DNA of 64,000 bases from Stagonosporopsis chrysanthemi (lineage: Eukaryota; Ascomycota; Dothideomycetes; Pleosporales; Didymellaceae): positions 277,009-341,008 of the forward strand of contig JAFISE010000010.1 of NCBI GenBank assembly GCA_022560025.1, given 5' to 3'. Made by a program: the position numbers and the translations under genes. Under the pieces are notes generated by a model. The model searched no databases. It was given only the letters and a program-made list of their open reading frames with translations, and was not told where the DNA came from. This document shows positions 42,648-54,178 of the stretch, in pieces (position 1 is the stretch's first letter; each line of letters begins with the position of its first letter).

Positions 42648-45087
42648 ATGGCTACATCAAAACGCGACTTCGGTCGCGCCTTCGACATTCCTGTCGGCTC
42701 ACCAGGTGACAATGTCGCTGCAGAGCCTCAGGTTTGTCCTTCACGACTGCTCCTTGTCTGACACTGGGCTCACACCGCAGCAGGCACGCTACTCATCACC
42801 GACGCGTCATGTTCCCGGGTACTGGCCCGAGGACGCGTCCTTCACCGAGGACGCGACTGCACCTCCCTCCAGCGTCTTCAACACTCTCCGCCGGTTCGCG
42901 ACATCGCTCACACTCGAGGCCTGGAAGATACCTGGACGTCTTGTTCAGCGTTTTACGCATCCTCTACAGATTCGCGTAGTTCCCGTCATCACAGAGGAGG
43001 GCGCATCAAAGCGACGCCTGATCGATGCAGGTCCCGCGCCCGCTACCCCGACGCGCAAAGTGAGCGCTGGAAGTCGTCGAGACTCTGGTATCACCCATGA
43101 CCCAAAAGTCTGGATCGAGTCACCGCCGACGCCACCCAGTCTTTCCACAATTCTCTCAAAGTCTCCTGAGCACAACCAAAGCCTTGAAGATGTCGACATG
43201 GACATCGACGACATTGACGACAGTCTTGGCTGGTCTATGGACGAATTCGACTCCAGCACACCATCTCACAGCCCCAAAACCGGCTCTCCCATTGGTGCCG
43301 CCTGGCTTCGACGAGACACACCTTCCAGCTATAAGACCGGTTCTCTCACCAGCTTCCAGACTGGTTCTCCCATTAACATTAAGACCGGCTTTTCAACCAG
43401 CCTCCAGACTGGCCCTCTCACTAGCCGCAAGACTGGCTCTCCTACCAGCCTCCAGACTGGCTCTCCCATCAGCCTTGCCTGCCAGCGCAGAATCCTCACA
43501 CCCACAACCAGAGTTCCTTCAACAAACACACACTTTGCCATGCTCAGCCGCTCAAAGGGAACCCCAATGCAGAAGCAACTTCTTAAGAATCAGTTGCGGT
43601 TCGCTGCAAAGGTCTCAAACACATCGCCAACTCTACGCGGACAGGAGCACACCATGCCTTCACCGCTCACACTCAACCTCAGTTTCTCCGAGCTAAAGAA
43701 AGAAGTTCTGGCGTCCTCGGTCCTCGGTCACAATGCGGTTACGGTTGCAGTCGATGCGCAGGCCGCTAGCGCCCGCGACAGGGCTGAACTAGAGGTCCGG
43801 CAAAACCAAGATGCCGATGCACAGGCCACAGCCGAGCAAAGCTACCCCCACCCGATCGCAACCATTGACAACGACCTCTCTCACCTGCCGGATGCAACCG
43901 ACATCAGCAGCAGCTTTGACTCTCTGCGCTCTCCATCGGTCTCGCCTACTCAGAAGAGGACTATTCGATGGGCATCTAAAGGCCGCGTCAAGTCTTACTA
44001 CGTCGACGAGTGTATTAGTGACATGCTGGATTCTACACTCGAGTCAATCCGCTCTCCACCTCCCAAACCCAACTTCAAAGACGATGAGGACTATGGCGAA
44101 GATGCCAAAGACTACCCAGGCGTCACGTTTAAGGAGCCTGAGCCTGTTTCCGATTCGGACAACTCCGTTGCTGGCCCTTCACTAGATGATACCTCGTTGG
44201 AGGACCCGACACTGGACGACAGCTCCTCGTTCGACGATTCTGTTGAGCAGTCACACCTTTCCAAGGAGCTTATCGACGAGCTTGATGAGGATTTCAAGCA
44301 CCTCTTCTCAAAGCAGCCTCCGCCTCCACCTCCGCCGAAGCCACTCATCGCACCACTTACCGATGATGAGCGCGCCAGACTTGACGACCTCGCCGCCAAG
44401 TCAAACAATGGCAAGAATGGATCTTACCCTATCATACCCGACAAGATTTCCGCCAGAGACTTCGGTACCCTGCTTCCCGATCTATTCAATGGCAGCGCGA
44501 AGGCTTGGCTCAATGATGAGATCGTCAACCAGTATCTCTCCACAATGGTCAAGACCCTCAACGACGACTGTGGCTTTGCTTACAAGCGCGGCGGTCCGGC
44601 TCCTCCATACCACGCATTCTCTTCACACTGGTACAATTCTGTCCTTCGCGGAGTCAAGACAGTCGAGCGCTGGGCCGGTAGAGTTGGTCTTGGTGGCAAA
44701 CAATTCCTAGACGCTAAGATCGTCTTTTTCCCCATCTGCGATGGATCTCATTGGCGTTTGCTTGCCGTCCACCCCCGCAAACGCACCATCGAGTACCTCG
44801 ACTCCCTTGGTTGGGACGGGTCGAAATACGTCGCCAAGCTTCTCGAATACCTCCAGCACGAGCTGAAGGAGTCCTGGGTGGAGGACGAATGGACTGTTGC
44901 TGAGCTTCAGCGCAGTTCGCGACAGCTGAACGGCAGCGATTGTGGAGTCTTCGTGCTCCTCAATGCGCTGGCCGTGGCGAGGGGGGAGGAGATGAAGAGG
45001 GTGGTTGCCTGCAATGGCATGGGGGAGGCCAGGGAGAGGCTGGCAATCACCCTCATCACGGGGAAACCCGTGGAGCTGGACTACTAG
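42648..45087 (+). CDS. ULP1: SUMO-specific protease Ulp1
   Basis: Cysteine protease (C48) that matures SUMO and removes it from substrates, usually at the nuclear pore. Exons join(42648..42731,42781..45087), 796 aa; 49-bp intron. The ~570-residue N-terminal part is Ser/Thr/Pro-rich and probably disordered, includes a 24-bp repeat array, an acidic region (about 470-540) and a PPPPPPPKP run. The peptidase domain occupies the last ~210 residues: WLNDEIVNQYLSTMV, SSHWYNSVLRG, His685 in CDGSHWRLL, Asp702 in YLDSLGWDG, Gln743 and Cys749 in RQLNGSDCGVF. The full catalytic set is present. The upstream pyrimidine-rich leader and start context support the ATG at 42648. Confidence 0.94.
43336..43479 (+). 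repeat. 24-bp coding repeat in ULP1, six units
   Basis: Six consecutive degenerate units of 24 bp, consensus ACTGGCTCTCCCACCAGCCT plus CCAG, encoding T-G-S-P-T-S-L-Q octapeptides. Reading frame is kept in all units. A further related unit lies just upstream at about 43279. Confidence 0.85.
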
Positions 45088-45499
45088 GTAGTCCAGGGAG
45101 GCTTCCAGCGTTTTTTTTTTGGGTTTTTTTGGCTGGCTCTGGGTTTTTGGTGTTTTTTTTTTTTTTAGCATTTTTTTTAGCATTTTTGGAGTTCCTTCGC
45201 TTGAGATACCCCCGCCTATATGGCTTGATGAATAGCATTTCTATCCTCACCTGAATACCTCCGGGCTTCCACCTGAACTTCGTGATGTGTCAATGTTAGA
45301 CTTTCCTTGTTCTGACTTTTCCCAGCTTCGCTCGGTGGATTTGATGCACGGTCTGCCTCCAGAAGATGTTCCTACACTTGGGAGACGCTTGTTGTTAACA
45401 TTGGAGACATATAATATAGTTGCCCTAGTGCCTAATAGAGACCGGAGTGTACTAACTGCCTCCCAGATTTAGTTTCATTTTATTGCTTCATGTATACAT
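45088..45499. other. Convergent 3' region with T homopolymers
   Basis: Between the ULP1 stop and the MDR oxidoreductase stop. Runs of 10, 14 and 8 T lie within 45111-45178, with TTTTAGCAT present twice (45163-45187). They fall in the ULP1 3' UTR region. No gene. Confidence 0.6.
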
Positions 45500-46596
45500 C
45501 TAAGCAGAGACCTTGATAGTCAGCTTTCCAAAGTGCTTCTGGTCCCACATGTACTCGTACGCCTCCTTGAGATCCTTGAGTTCAAACACCTTCTCATCAA
45601 TAACAGGATGCAGATCATTCGCCTCAATCGCGTCGACCATATCCTGCATCTGCAGCCTGCTGCCCACCAAGATGCCACGGACTGTGCAGATGTTGGTCAG
45701 CGTCTCGAGGAAGGTGGGCTGGTCCTTGTCCATGCCGCCGATAAAGCCAATGATGCTGATGACGCCGTCAATAGCAATGGCCTTCAGACTCTGCGCCATG
45801 GTTGTAGGCCCGCCGACCTCGACGACGTGCTGCACACCCGTGCCACCGGTGAGCTCCTTAGCCTTCTCTCCCCAGTTGGGCGTCTTCTTGTAGTTGATGA
45901 CGTGGTCGGCGCCGAGCTTCTTCAGCGTCTCGGCCTTGGAGGATGAAGACGTGGTCGCAATGACACGGGCGCCGGCTGCCTTGGCGAACTGGAGGGCGAA
46001 GATCGAGACGCCGCCTGTGCCCTGGGTGAGGACCCAATGTCCAGGCTTAAGGGCCCTGCTCTCCAAGCCGTACAGTGCGTTCCAGGCTGTCAGCCCTGCG
46101 CAGCTCAATGTGCTTGCCTCAAGGTCGTTCAGGTTCTTGGGCGTCGCGACAAGACCCTGCTCGTCGAATACGCCGTACTCGCGTAGTGTGCCATCGATGG
46201 CGCCGCCGAGGCCGGTTGACAAAGATGAGGCGTCGAGAGAGCCGGCGATGTGACCAGAGTTGAAGAGTGTGACGACGCGGTCGCCGGGCTTGAACCGTGT
46301 AACGCCGCTGCCGACGGACTCGACGACACCAGCACCGTCTGAACCGGGAACAACATTGTCCTTTGCTGGGAAGGGGTATTTGCCTTTGGGGATGATAAGG
46401 TCACGGTAGTTGAGAGAAGCTCCGTTGACTGTAAGTTTTGTCAGAGATTACACGCTGTGTGACGTCGGGTCTGCTTACTCTTGACAAGTACGTCCTTGTC
46501 ACCAATCTTAGGAATGGGCGCGCTCTCGTCAAGCTTCAGCGCATCGAAGCCAGTCTTGCCCGCAACCTTCCACTGTCTGGTTGTTGATGGTGCCAT
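45500..46596 (-). CDS. MDR-family oxidoreductase (zinc-type alcohol dehydrogenase-like)
   Basis: Medium-chain dehydrogenase/reductase. Exons complement(join(45500..46428,46479..46596)), 348 aa; 50-bp intron with GTAAGC donor and CTTACAG acceptor. The N-terminal GroES-like fold contains LNYRDLIIPKGKYPFP, PGSDGAGVVESVGSGVTRFKPGDRV. The cofactor domain carries WVLTQGTGGVSIFALQFAK, the Rossmann motif of the quinone/enoyl-reductase branch, then ATTSSSSKAETLKKLGADHVI, suggesting NADPH. The catalytic-zinc ligands (GHE and paired Cys) of true alcohol dehydrogenases are not evident, so a zinc-free NADPH reductase is more likely. No targeting signal. Substrate unknown. Confidence 0.9.
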
Positions 46597-48089
46597 TGTA
46601 TGTGATTGATGACGTTACGGAAGATATTGGTAGATATATAACAGCAACTAAGTGTTGTAAAGCAGAAGATGTGGGGATGTTAACTTCCATCATGGCGGGG
46701 TATGCGTTTATGTATTCAGTCGTCGGTCGTTCTTACAAAAATGTGGGACCCAGAAGTATTTACCGGTGGTGACGCAACAAAGGTAACCAGGGTGTGACGA
46801 GCCTGACCCACACTGGTCACAGATCAGGCCAATCAGTGTGCTCAAGCGTGAGTGCCATTGAATGCATTTCTCAGCTTCCACAAGGCCTTCCCGTGCTTTG
46901 TGGAGATGGTGGATGTGGGACCGACGATCAGACAGGAAGGACGAAGACGGCAGCATGTGAATAATGGAAGCTATCGTCCATACTGTATCAAAACGGGCCT
47001 GGACCTGTCTCGAGACTGCATGAGTGATGGTGAACATACCGATTGCTTTGACTGCATCCTGGTATTACTAATCCGGTTTGCGGTTGCTGTCTTATTGGTC
47101 AATCATTTGTCGTTGTGCAATTCTTTGAGTGCAAAATCAAGACGCCCCACCCGACTTTCCGCCGAGCAGTAGTGACGCAGGATCTCGACTACTCTCCGAT
47201 TTTCTGCACAGTATCTAGTAGTATACACCATCGCAACGCTTGAGGTCTACGCTGCATTGCCGACGCAGAGACTGGCAGCCAAGTACTCAAAGAACATCAA
47301 CAATAGATAGGAACCGGAGCCTTCATTTGACCTATCTGCATCACAATACACAGCTTACACAGCGTCGCGCATCCGCAGACGCAAGCAACATGGAAAGACA
47401 GGCTCTGCTTCATTATTGGTGAGCTCAAAGTTGACGTGCGTGCATCATTACATTGTCGGTAGCCCAACGAGGCGGTCACCAAGGCTGCTGGCTGGCTGGC
47501 TGGCTGGCTTACCGCCAGCCACAAACATTACAATGCCGGCAACATGAGCATCGTCCTTGCGATTCGTTAGACTTCAAGGGGCTGCAGGCTATATCACTCT
47601 ACTCCGCGATCAGTAGCAGCTGGACAGTGTCAACTCGCAAGCGACGACGAGGGAAGTATAAACGTAAACTGTTGTGCCACCGCGTGCCCATGCTTCAGGA
47701 AGCTGGCCACCAGAGCATGTCTGAAGCATTGCACGACAGGAAACAAGCTCAAGAGATCAGATCTTCGTTCGATGCGAAAGCTCCAGCCTGCAGCCGCCCA
47801 GCTGCAGCTAGCGCTTATCGTTCCTAGTGCTCGTCGGAGCTGAGGTCTCGCCTGCAACTCATCAAGAGTAGCGCCAATGTACGGAGATGCAGCAGGATGG
47901 CGCACATCTGCCCGCGGTGCTTGTCTTGGATCTTTGAGACATTCAAGACACTCACAACACAGCTTCAATCACATATAGATCCCCGCAGGCAGCTTCGTGG
48001 CTGAACGCTTCACAAATGACCAACGAGATGGCTGCATAGCTTCGCGCTTCACGTCACGACCTCCTTGGGTCCCACAATACCAACACACA
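46597..48089. other. Intergenic, no gene seen
   Basis: 1.5 kb divergent spacer between the MDR gene and the TM protein gene. Contains a short GCTG repeat (about 47490-47508) and no frame with splice support. Confidence 0.5.
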
Positions 48090-50438
48090 ATGACCTCTCG
48101 CGGTCCGCAGTTTGCGTACTCGTCCCGCGATGCCTCACCAATCTTACGCACAGAACCGTACGACCCGTTTGACAACCCAATAGAGATGTCTTACTTGCCG
48201 CGACCTTCCGATAGTGCACGCAATTCACACAGCTCGCGCGAACAATCTCCAGAAGACGAGAGACGTGGGAGATCACATGGCAGGTCATGCTCCGGAGCAT
48301 ACCTTTTGCCTACACAGAGCAATACCAAGTATGCGCCCATCTCCAACCGACATGAAAGCCCTAGACGCTCAATTCGTTCAGAACGGGAGTCGATGATCTC
48401 AGTGAACTCTCTTTATCAGTCAAAGACATTGGACGCAGATACACAAGCTTTAGTGGACAAGAGGCTCGGGGAGCTGGCGCAATGGCACGTGCATTGGACG
48501 ACGCCCGCGATTATGGCATCTCTGTTCGTCGCAGGGGTCATGGGAGCTCTGGGACATCACGTCTTTTACACGCATCTGAATGGCAAGCCAGCAACTGAGC
48601 AGTTGATGATGGTGCGGTATGGTACAGCCCTGGCGTTCTTCACTAAAAGCATGCTTGTCAGCTGTGTTGTTGTATGCTACAGGCAGCGCATATGGCATAC
48701 TCTTAGAAGTAAAGCCATGACCATCAACGGCATTGACGGCCTTTTCTCTGCGACAGAAGACCCTACTATGTTCTTTCTGAACTGGGAAATGGTCAGAAAC
48801 GGCAAGCTGGCTACTCTGATGGCAATTTGCAGCTGGTGAGCGCGCGAGGTACGTCTCTCTAAAAGACAACAAGCTAATATTCGAGACAGGCTCATACCGA
48901 TTGCCTCTGTGTTATCTCCAGCTTCGCTCACATCTCAGCCCAGACCGACGAACACCACAATGATTTGTCCAGCTGTAGCCACGCTCAACTTGTCGCGTGA
49001 AGCCGTATTCAACTTTCGGGAAGAGCAACAAAGCAATTCGCGTGGCAACTCGCTGATCTACTACAACACAACGGATCCAACAGGGCTGCAAGAGGGCTAC
49101 TTTGATTACTACGATCAGCCATCGAAGATTGCTCGGCGACTGGCATACAGCAGCGCATATCTAAAGAAAGCCCAGCCCCGGGAAAGGGGAGCAGCTCAAT
49201 TCTGTGGGACAGGCTACAACTGCACGTATTCAATCAACTTCGTGGCGCCAGGCTACAAGTGCGACGATGTGAGCGATGCTATTCCCTCTGGCGCACCGTT
49301 TACAATCGACCAAATTGCACCTCAAGGCGACTTCATCTATCACGCCGAGGTCGATCAAGGCGAATACAGGCGACCTCAGGCACCGACTACAGAGGGTGTA
49401 CCTGACCCCGGATACCAAGCATCCCTGGGTGTATTTGAAGATGAGCCAGTGTTGTGGATAGGTTATGCTGAGAACACATCTACAAAATATCCGAAAAACT
49501 CAACATACGCACAGAAGTGGGGATGGGTTCACCAGCCCAAGATGTTCAGATGCGTTATGCACCACACGAATTACACCTTCGAGATGCGCTACCGGCCCGT
49601 ACAGAATACAAACCTCATACAACGAGACTTCCTCTTCCCTGTAATTGACACGACCCTCGAACCAAGTCTAAACAATGACAGTACCTTCGTGGCCTCCCCA
49701 GCCTCCGCCTTCATCAGTCCCAGGGACAACACAACAGCATACAAACTCGCTGCAGTCTACCACTCCATGGGTGCTATGCTGCGCTCCTTTCTTCGCGGCG
49801 ACATCAAAAAGACCTCCGACACATTCATCATCACGCGCTCTGACATCTCCGAGACCCGGCTCATGGATGGACGAACTTCGTACCCGCAACCCAACCTCAT
49901 GGACGCAGTGCAGAGCCTATTCGAAGACATGCTGCTCACGCTACTCTCAGAGCCGACGCTTGTAGCCGCTGAGACACAGGCAGTCGAGTGTATCAAGAGT
50001 CGGACCATGATCGTGTACGTTTACCTCCCGAGCAGTCTGTGGATCGGCTATGCGATCGCAGTTGCCCTCACACTAGCCTCCATACTCGTGGGGTCGTGGG
50101 CCATATACCAGAATGGGGTGGCGAGCGACACGCTGTTCTCGCGCATCCTGGTCACGACACGAAATCCCACACTCGACCACCTGAGTGTCGGGGCATGTCT
50201 AGGCGGCGACCCATTCCCGAAGGAGCTAAGGGAGACGAAGTTGCGATTCGGCGTGTTGAGGGAAGACGAGCCGCGCGAAGGGCCGTTGGGGCGGATCGAG
50301 CACTGTTGTTTCGGAACGAGGGGTGAGACGTCGAGTATCGTTAAGGGCAATAATTATGCGGGGCTGAGGAGATATAGCGGCGAGGTCGGGAGTCAAGAGG
50401 AGAAAAGGGCATTGCTTGAAGTCAAAGGTGAATTGTAG
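48090..50438 (+). CDS. Fungal polytopic membrane protein with large external domain
   Basis: Exons join(48090..48835,48890..50438), 764 aa; 54-bp intron with GTGAGC donor. The first ~140 residues are Ser/Arg-rich and cytosolic. Three TM segments follow (around AIMASLFVAGVMGALG, then TALAFFTKSMLVSCVVVCY, then ATLMAICSWLIPIASVLS). Next comes a ~360-residue region with several N-glycosylation sequons (NTT, NCT, NST, NYT, NDS) and paired Cys, hence probably extracellular or lumenal. A fourth TM follows (SLWIGYAIAVALTLASILVG) and a cytosolic tail with conserved-looking THDHLSVG-like and LRFGVL blocks. This is a widespread Pezizomycotina family of unknown function; I recall members carrying the label 'formylmethionine deformylase-like', which the sequence does not support. 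Confidence 0.85.
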
Positions 50439-50580
50439 TGAACCTATGCTAATGAAGTTTATGTAGATGTCATGATGTGTATACCATGAATGTATGTAAG
50501 TTGTGCCTGGTGTCCAGCCGGCATGCTCTCGTTTCTCAAGTCTCTATCGCGACTGTGGCACTGCCATGTATCGTCGGTGA

Positions 50581-51438
50581 TTAGTTTCCACCGAAAAGGA
50601 AGTTTCCGGTGGCGCCCGAGTTGCCCGCGCCGTTGTTGTTACCGCCAGCATTGTTGTTGTTGCCAGCGTTCTGGTTTTGGTTGTTTCCGGTGTTCTGGTT
50701 TCCATTCTTCTGGTTCTGGTTGTTGTCGTTGGCAGCGTCATCGTTGGCAGCATCGTCATTGGCAGCATCGTCGTTGGCAGCATCATCGTTGGCGGCGTTA
50801 TCATTTGCATTATCAGCATTATCAGCGTTATCAGTCGCATCCTGCGCGTCGTCCTGGTTGTCGTTGTTGTTGTTGCCCTGATTTGCGTTTGCGTTGTTGC
50901 CAGCACCAGCTGCAACCGCACCTCCGCCAGAGATCGCGGCATCGAATGGCAGTGCAGTGCTAGGGTTTCCTGCATTCGCCTTGTCGGTCGCAATGTTGTT
51001 GTCCAGCTTCTTCAATTCGTCCGCCAGCTTGGCAGACACGTCCTCGCCCTGGGCCTGCTTGGCCTCGAGCTGAAGCTTCGTTGCCATCAGCTTCAGGACC
51101 TTGTTCTTGGTCTTGCCGGCTGCCAGCGCATCGGCTTCAGCGCCAGTGGCGGCTTCGATGGCGGGGTTGAAAGCTTCCTTCTCGGCATCGTTGGCTACAT
51201 CGTTGACGGCGGCAAGGAAGGCGACATCAGCTGGGTCGATATTGGCTGGGTTGCTGGTGTCGAGCGCCGAGAAGACTGCGAGCGCCTCAGCTTCAGCATC
51301 GCCGGCCTGTCCGCCAGAGATGGAGATAGCATCATATGTCGTGTCCGCAAGGACTGGGCCAGATTGGCGGACCTTGAGAGTCGGGAGTGCGGAGGCAATG
51401 GCTAAAAGAGCGGCGACGGTGGTGATCTGGAAACGCAT
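50581..51438 (-). CDS. Secreted low-complexity protein with AANDD repeats
   Basis: Single exon, 285 aa. It has a clear signal peptide (MRFQITTVAALLAIASALP), then a ~130-residue helical, Ala-rich domain (SGGQAGDAEAEALAVF, ANDAEKEAFNPAIEAATG, ADALAAGKTKNKVLKLMATK) and a C-terminal ~110 residues made almost only of Asn, Asp, Ala, Gln and Gly, including five AANDD-type units and NQN-GNN runs. There are no Cys and no TM or GPI signal. The N-terminal part resembles small secreted proteins common in plant-associated Dothideomycetes, but I cannot name the family. Very hydrophilic Asn-rich tails are frequent in cell-wall-associated secreted proteins. The hydrophobic plus-strand frames over the repeats are antisense shadows. 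Confidence 0.85.
   Translation of the reverse strand: MRFQITTVAALLAIASALPTLKVRQSGPVLADTTYDAISISGGQAGDAEAEALAVFSALDTSNPANIDPADVAFLAAVNDVANDAEKEAFNPAIEAATGAEADALAAGKTKNKVLKLMATKLQLEAKQAQGEDVSAKLADELKKLDNNIATDKANAGNPSTALPFDAAISGGGAVAAGAGNNANANQGNNNNDNQDDAQDATDNADNADNANDNAANDDAANDDAANDDAANDDAANDNNQNQKNGNQNTGNNQNQNAGNNNNAGGNNNGAGNSGATGNFLFGGN
50726..50800. repeat. 15-bp coding tandem repeat, five units
   Basis: Plus-strand units TCGTTGGCAGCATCG with one or two changes each, five in a row, encoding the AANDD pentapeptides of the secreted protein on the minus strand. Confidence 0.9.
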
Positions 51439-52325
51439 CTTTATTTCGGTGATGAGATTATGCTGATTTATTTGAAATGATCGTGATGTACATACAGTCC
51501 GGCTGTGAGTGGGAGAGACTAAAGATTGAATATCGCAGCGTCAAGCTGGAGTGAATAAGATGTATGAATAGAGTGGGAGAAGAACCGATGCTTGATGATA
51601 GAAAGAAGTTCATGAGTGACATTACCCGTTGATCTTATACTGAAGTCCAGCGCCTTGCGATTCAGGCTCATCGTGTTTGTCCTTGTCATGCAAGATCTCA
51701 TGCTCTGTTCATGCCCTCGAAACCAGGCTCGGCGCGCCTGCGAGCCTTCCAAGGCAACTTTTCAGACGCGAACGACGCACTAGCTTCCATGCACGCAATC
51801 CTCAGGCGCGGGTCCGAAAATTTGCCTGGAAATTCCCCACGAGTGAGACACTACTTATAGGCGCTGACAGGCCGTTACAGACGTTGCACGTTGCGGTTCG
51901 GTGGAGCCGGTAGCCTGATGTGGACGTGTTCCTGAAGAACAAGGCTGTGAGACACGTTCGATGTCAGAATTGGAGACCATGGCAGCGGGACGCATGAGCT
52001 TGGCAAAAGCTTGGCCGGTCAGAGGTACGTCGCATCGTCTTGACAGGCATCTCATTTGCAAGATGACAGGACGTCCAACTCGCATCACGGGATTAAGATG
52101 GTGGATAGCTGGTGTTGAGGCAGGAACACACAGCTGAAATGTGGCAGGGATCAGCTCGACTCGTATCGCGATTCCTGAATCGTTTTCTCTCATGACACTC
52201 CAACAAGCAACAACGTATCATGGCCTCGACCGTGCTGTTCGTCACCCGTGATCGATGGCATTCGATGTAGAGGTGCTTGCTATCTGCAACGCGATCCGTA
52301 ACTGCCTGAGCTCTGACGGCAAGGC
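51439..52325. other. Intergenic, no gene seen
   Basis: Promoter side of the secreted protein gene and 3' flank of the ACS transporter. Only short frames; no splice-supported gene, no repeat. Confidence 0.5.
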
Positions 52326-54178
52326 TCATGGAGCATAACGAAATCCTTCGACACCCTCCAAACTCTTTCCTGTCTCATCTGCAAGCTTGTTCTGGTGCTT
52401 GAAGTACATCGACATACATATCGTGACAACCGAGTACAGGAGTTGCATCGAGATGGTGGCCCACATTCCTGGCAGGTATTGCTTCGTGGGTATCAATAAC
52501 CATATAACAGACTACATGTCATGGGAGACTTACCGGCGCATCCTTTGCCTGGAATATAGTACTGCCCGTTACTCCGCCAGCCGCACCCACGGATATCATA
52601 ACAGCGGCGACAACAGCGCGTTTCTGCACCCGCGCGGTCTGGTTGTTACCATATGCCAGAGATGCCGGTACATTGCCTTGCGTGCCCCAAGTTGCAAGAA
52701 ACAGACCAAAGTACCGAGCTGCTGGAGGCTTGGGATAGAGTACAAGGAGAAGTCCGACAATAGCGATGAGCGACTGACCCACTAGAATCGGCCATCGCAG
52801 GCGGATCTTGTCTGAGAGCCAGGACGTTGCGAGCGATGCGAATACGGTGAAGATGTATGGCGGTGACGAGAGCAACTGTGCTTTGGCGTAGCTGAAACCC
52901 ATACCCTGGCGTAGGATGATAGGTTGGAAGAATGCCAGCGAGTAGACCGAAGAAGCCGCAACGAAGTACTGCAAAGAGCTGCAAAGGTTAGTATTGCGTA
53001 TCGAAGCGATTGTTACCGGTGATGACTGACTACACGAGCAGCTTCCAGTCACGCATCATCCGAAATATCTGTTTCACAGATGCGTGCTCGATCTGCTTGC
53101 CCGACTTTTCCATTGATACTCGTGTAATCGCGATGTGCTTCTGACGGTCGGTCAAGAATCTGACCTTTTCTGGAACTGGGCATCGTCAGCTGACTGTTAC
53201 TCTGTGCGATACTCGAGACTTACACTCGACAAGGAAAAATGGAGCAATCAAACCAGCTACTACAGTCGCAACGCCTTCAACAATGAAAATCTACAAGCCA
53301 TCAGTACGCTTTGTTTGGGGGCAATGCAGAACCTACCCATCGCCAGCCTTGACTGTACATTCCATCGCCAACGCTAATCAGCGATAGAGCATACGCGAAC
53401 TTGCCATCGTCAGCCTGATCTGACATTTGTTGGACGCAATGTTTCTTGACTTACTATTGGCCCGAAACCTGATGCCAACAACGCCGCCATGTAGAAGATT
53501 GATACGCGCTTCGCTGTCTCGAACTGTCGATACCAGGATCCGATGATGTACACAGCGCCCGGGAACACTGGTGTTGTCAGCTTCGGACTGCTAATTAGGC
53601 AGGATCGACTCACGGCCGGCCTCGAAAACACCCAGGAATGCACGCAGAACAGTGAGCGCCTCCCAGCTCTGGACAAAGCCCATACCCAGCACACAGGCGC
53701 CCCATGCCACGATCAGGAAGGACAGCCAGATTCTAGCACCCAGTCGGCGGATGACATAGTTTGAAGGGAGTTCGAAGATACAATAACCTAGTCGAGTCAG
53801 CTGGAGCTTCGATGCAGATGGTTTGCTTACCGATGAAGAAGACCAACAACGCGATGTTGTATCTTTGGCCCGTAAGTTGCAAGTCTGTCGCCAGACCTGC
53901 GATATACGCAGCGGAAATATTTGTTCTGTCCAATAAAGAAAGCCCAAACACAATACCTACGCGCGTAAACCTGTCAGTATCTGCATAGATAGTTCTTGGG
54001 ATACACTTTACTCACATAACATGGGGAACACTCTCCAATCAGCCTTTTTCACGATTGCTCGCTCTTCTTCATGCGTCCAGTCTTGCTCGGGGTGAATATC
54101 CCGGTCCGCAGGGGACGGAGAATCGAACGCCTTCTCGACATGGTCGACGTCGCCCTTCTCATCAGCAAGCATTGCCAT
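52326..54178 (-). CDS. MFS transporter, ACS (allantoate/nicotinate permease-like) family
   Basis: Exons complement(join(52326..52481,52534..52978,53031..53175,53224..53290,53337..53399,53455..53567,53614..53787,53831..53956,54016..54178)), 483 aa; eight introns of 43-59 bp. Each join restores the family sequence: ADWRVFPMLCIVFGLSLLDR (motif with Asp-Arg after TM1), NYVIRRLGARIWLSFLIVAW, LRAFLGVFEAGLFPGAVYI, then the second half with LSDKIRLRWPILV and YLPGMWATISMQLLY. Anion:cation symporters of this type import small organic acids, vitamins or allantoate; substrate unknown. One donor is the unusual GTCAGT (53030) and one acceptor is AAG (52482), so these two boundaries are the least certain. 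Confidence 0.88.

Noticed and set aside
50677..51405. Plus-strand 242-codon very hydrophobic frame
   Set aside because: It is the exact antisense of the Asn/Asp/Ala repeats of the secreted protein; the Val/Ile runs come from the 15-bp repeat.
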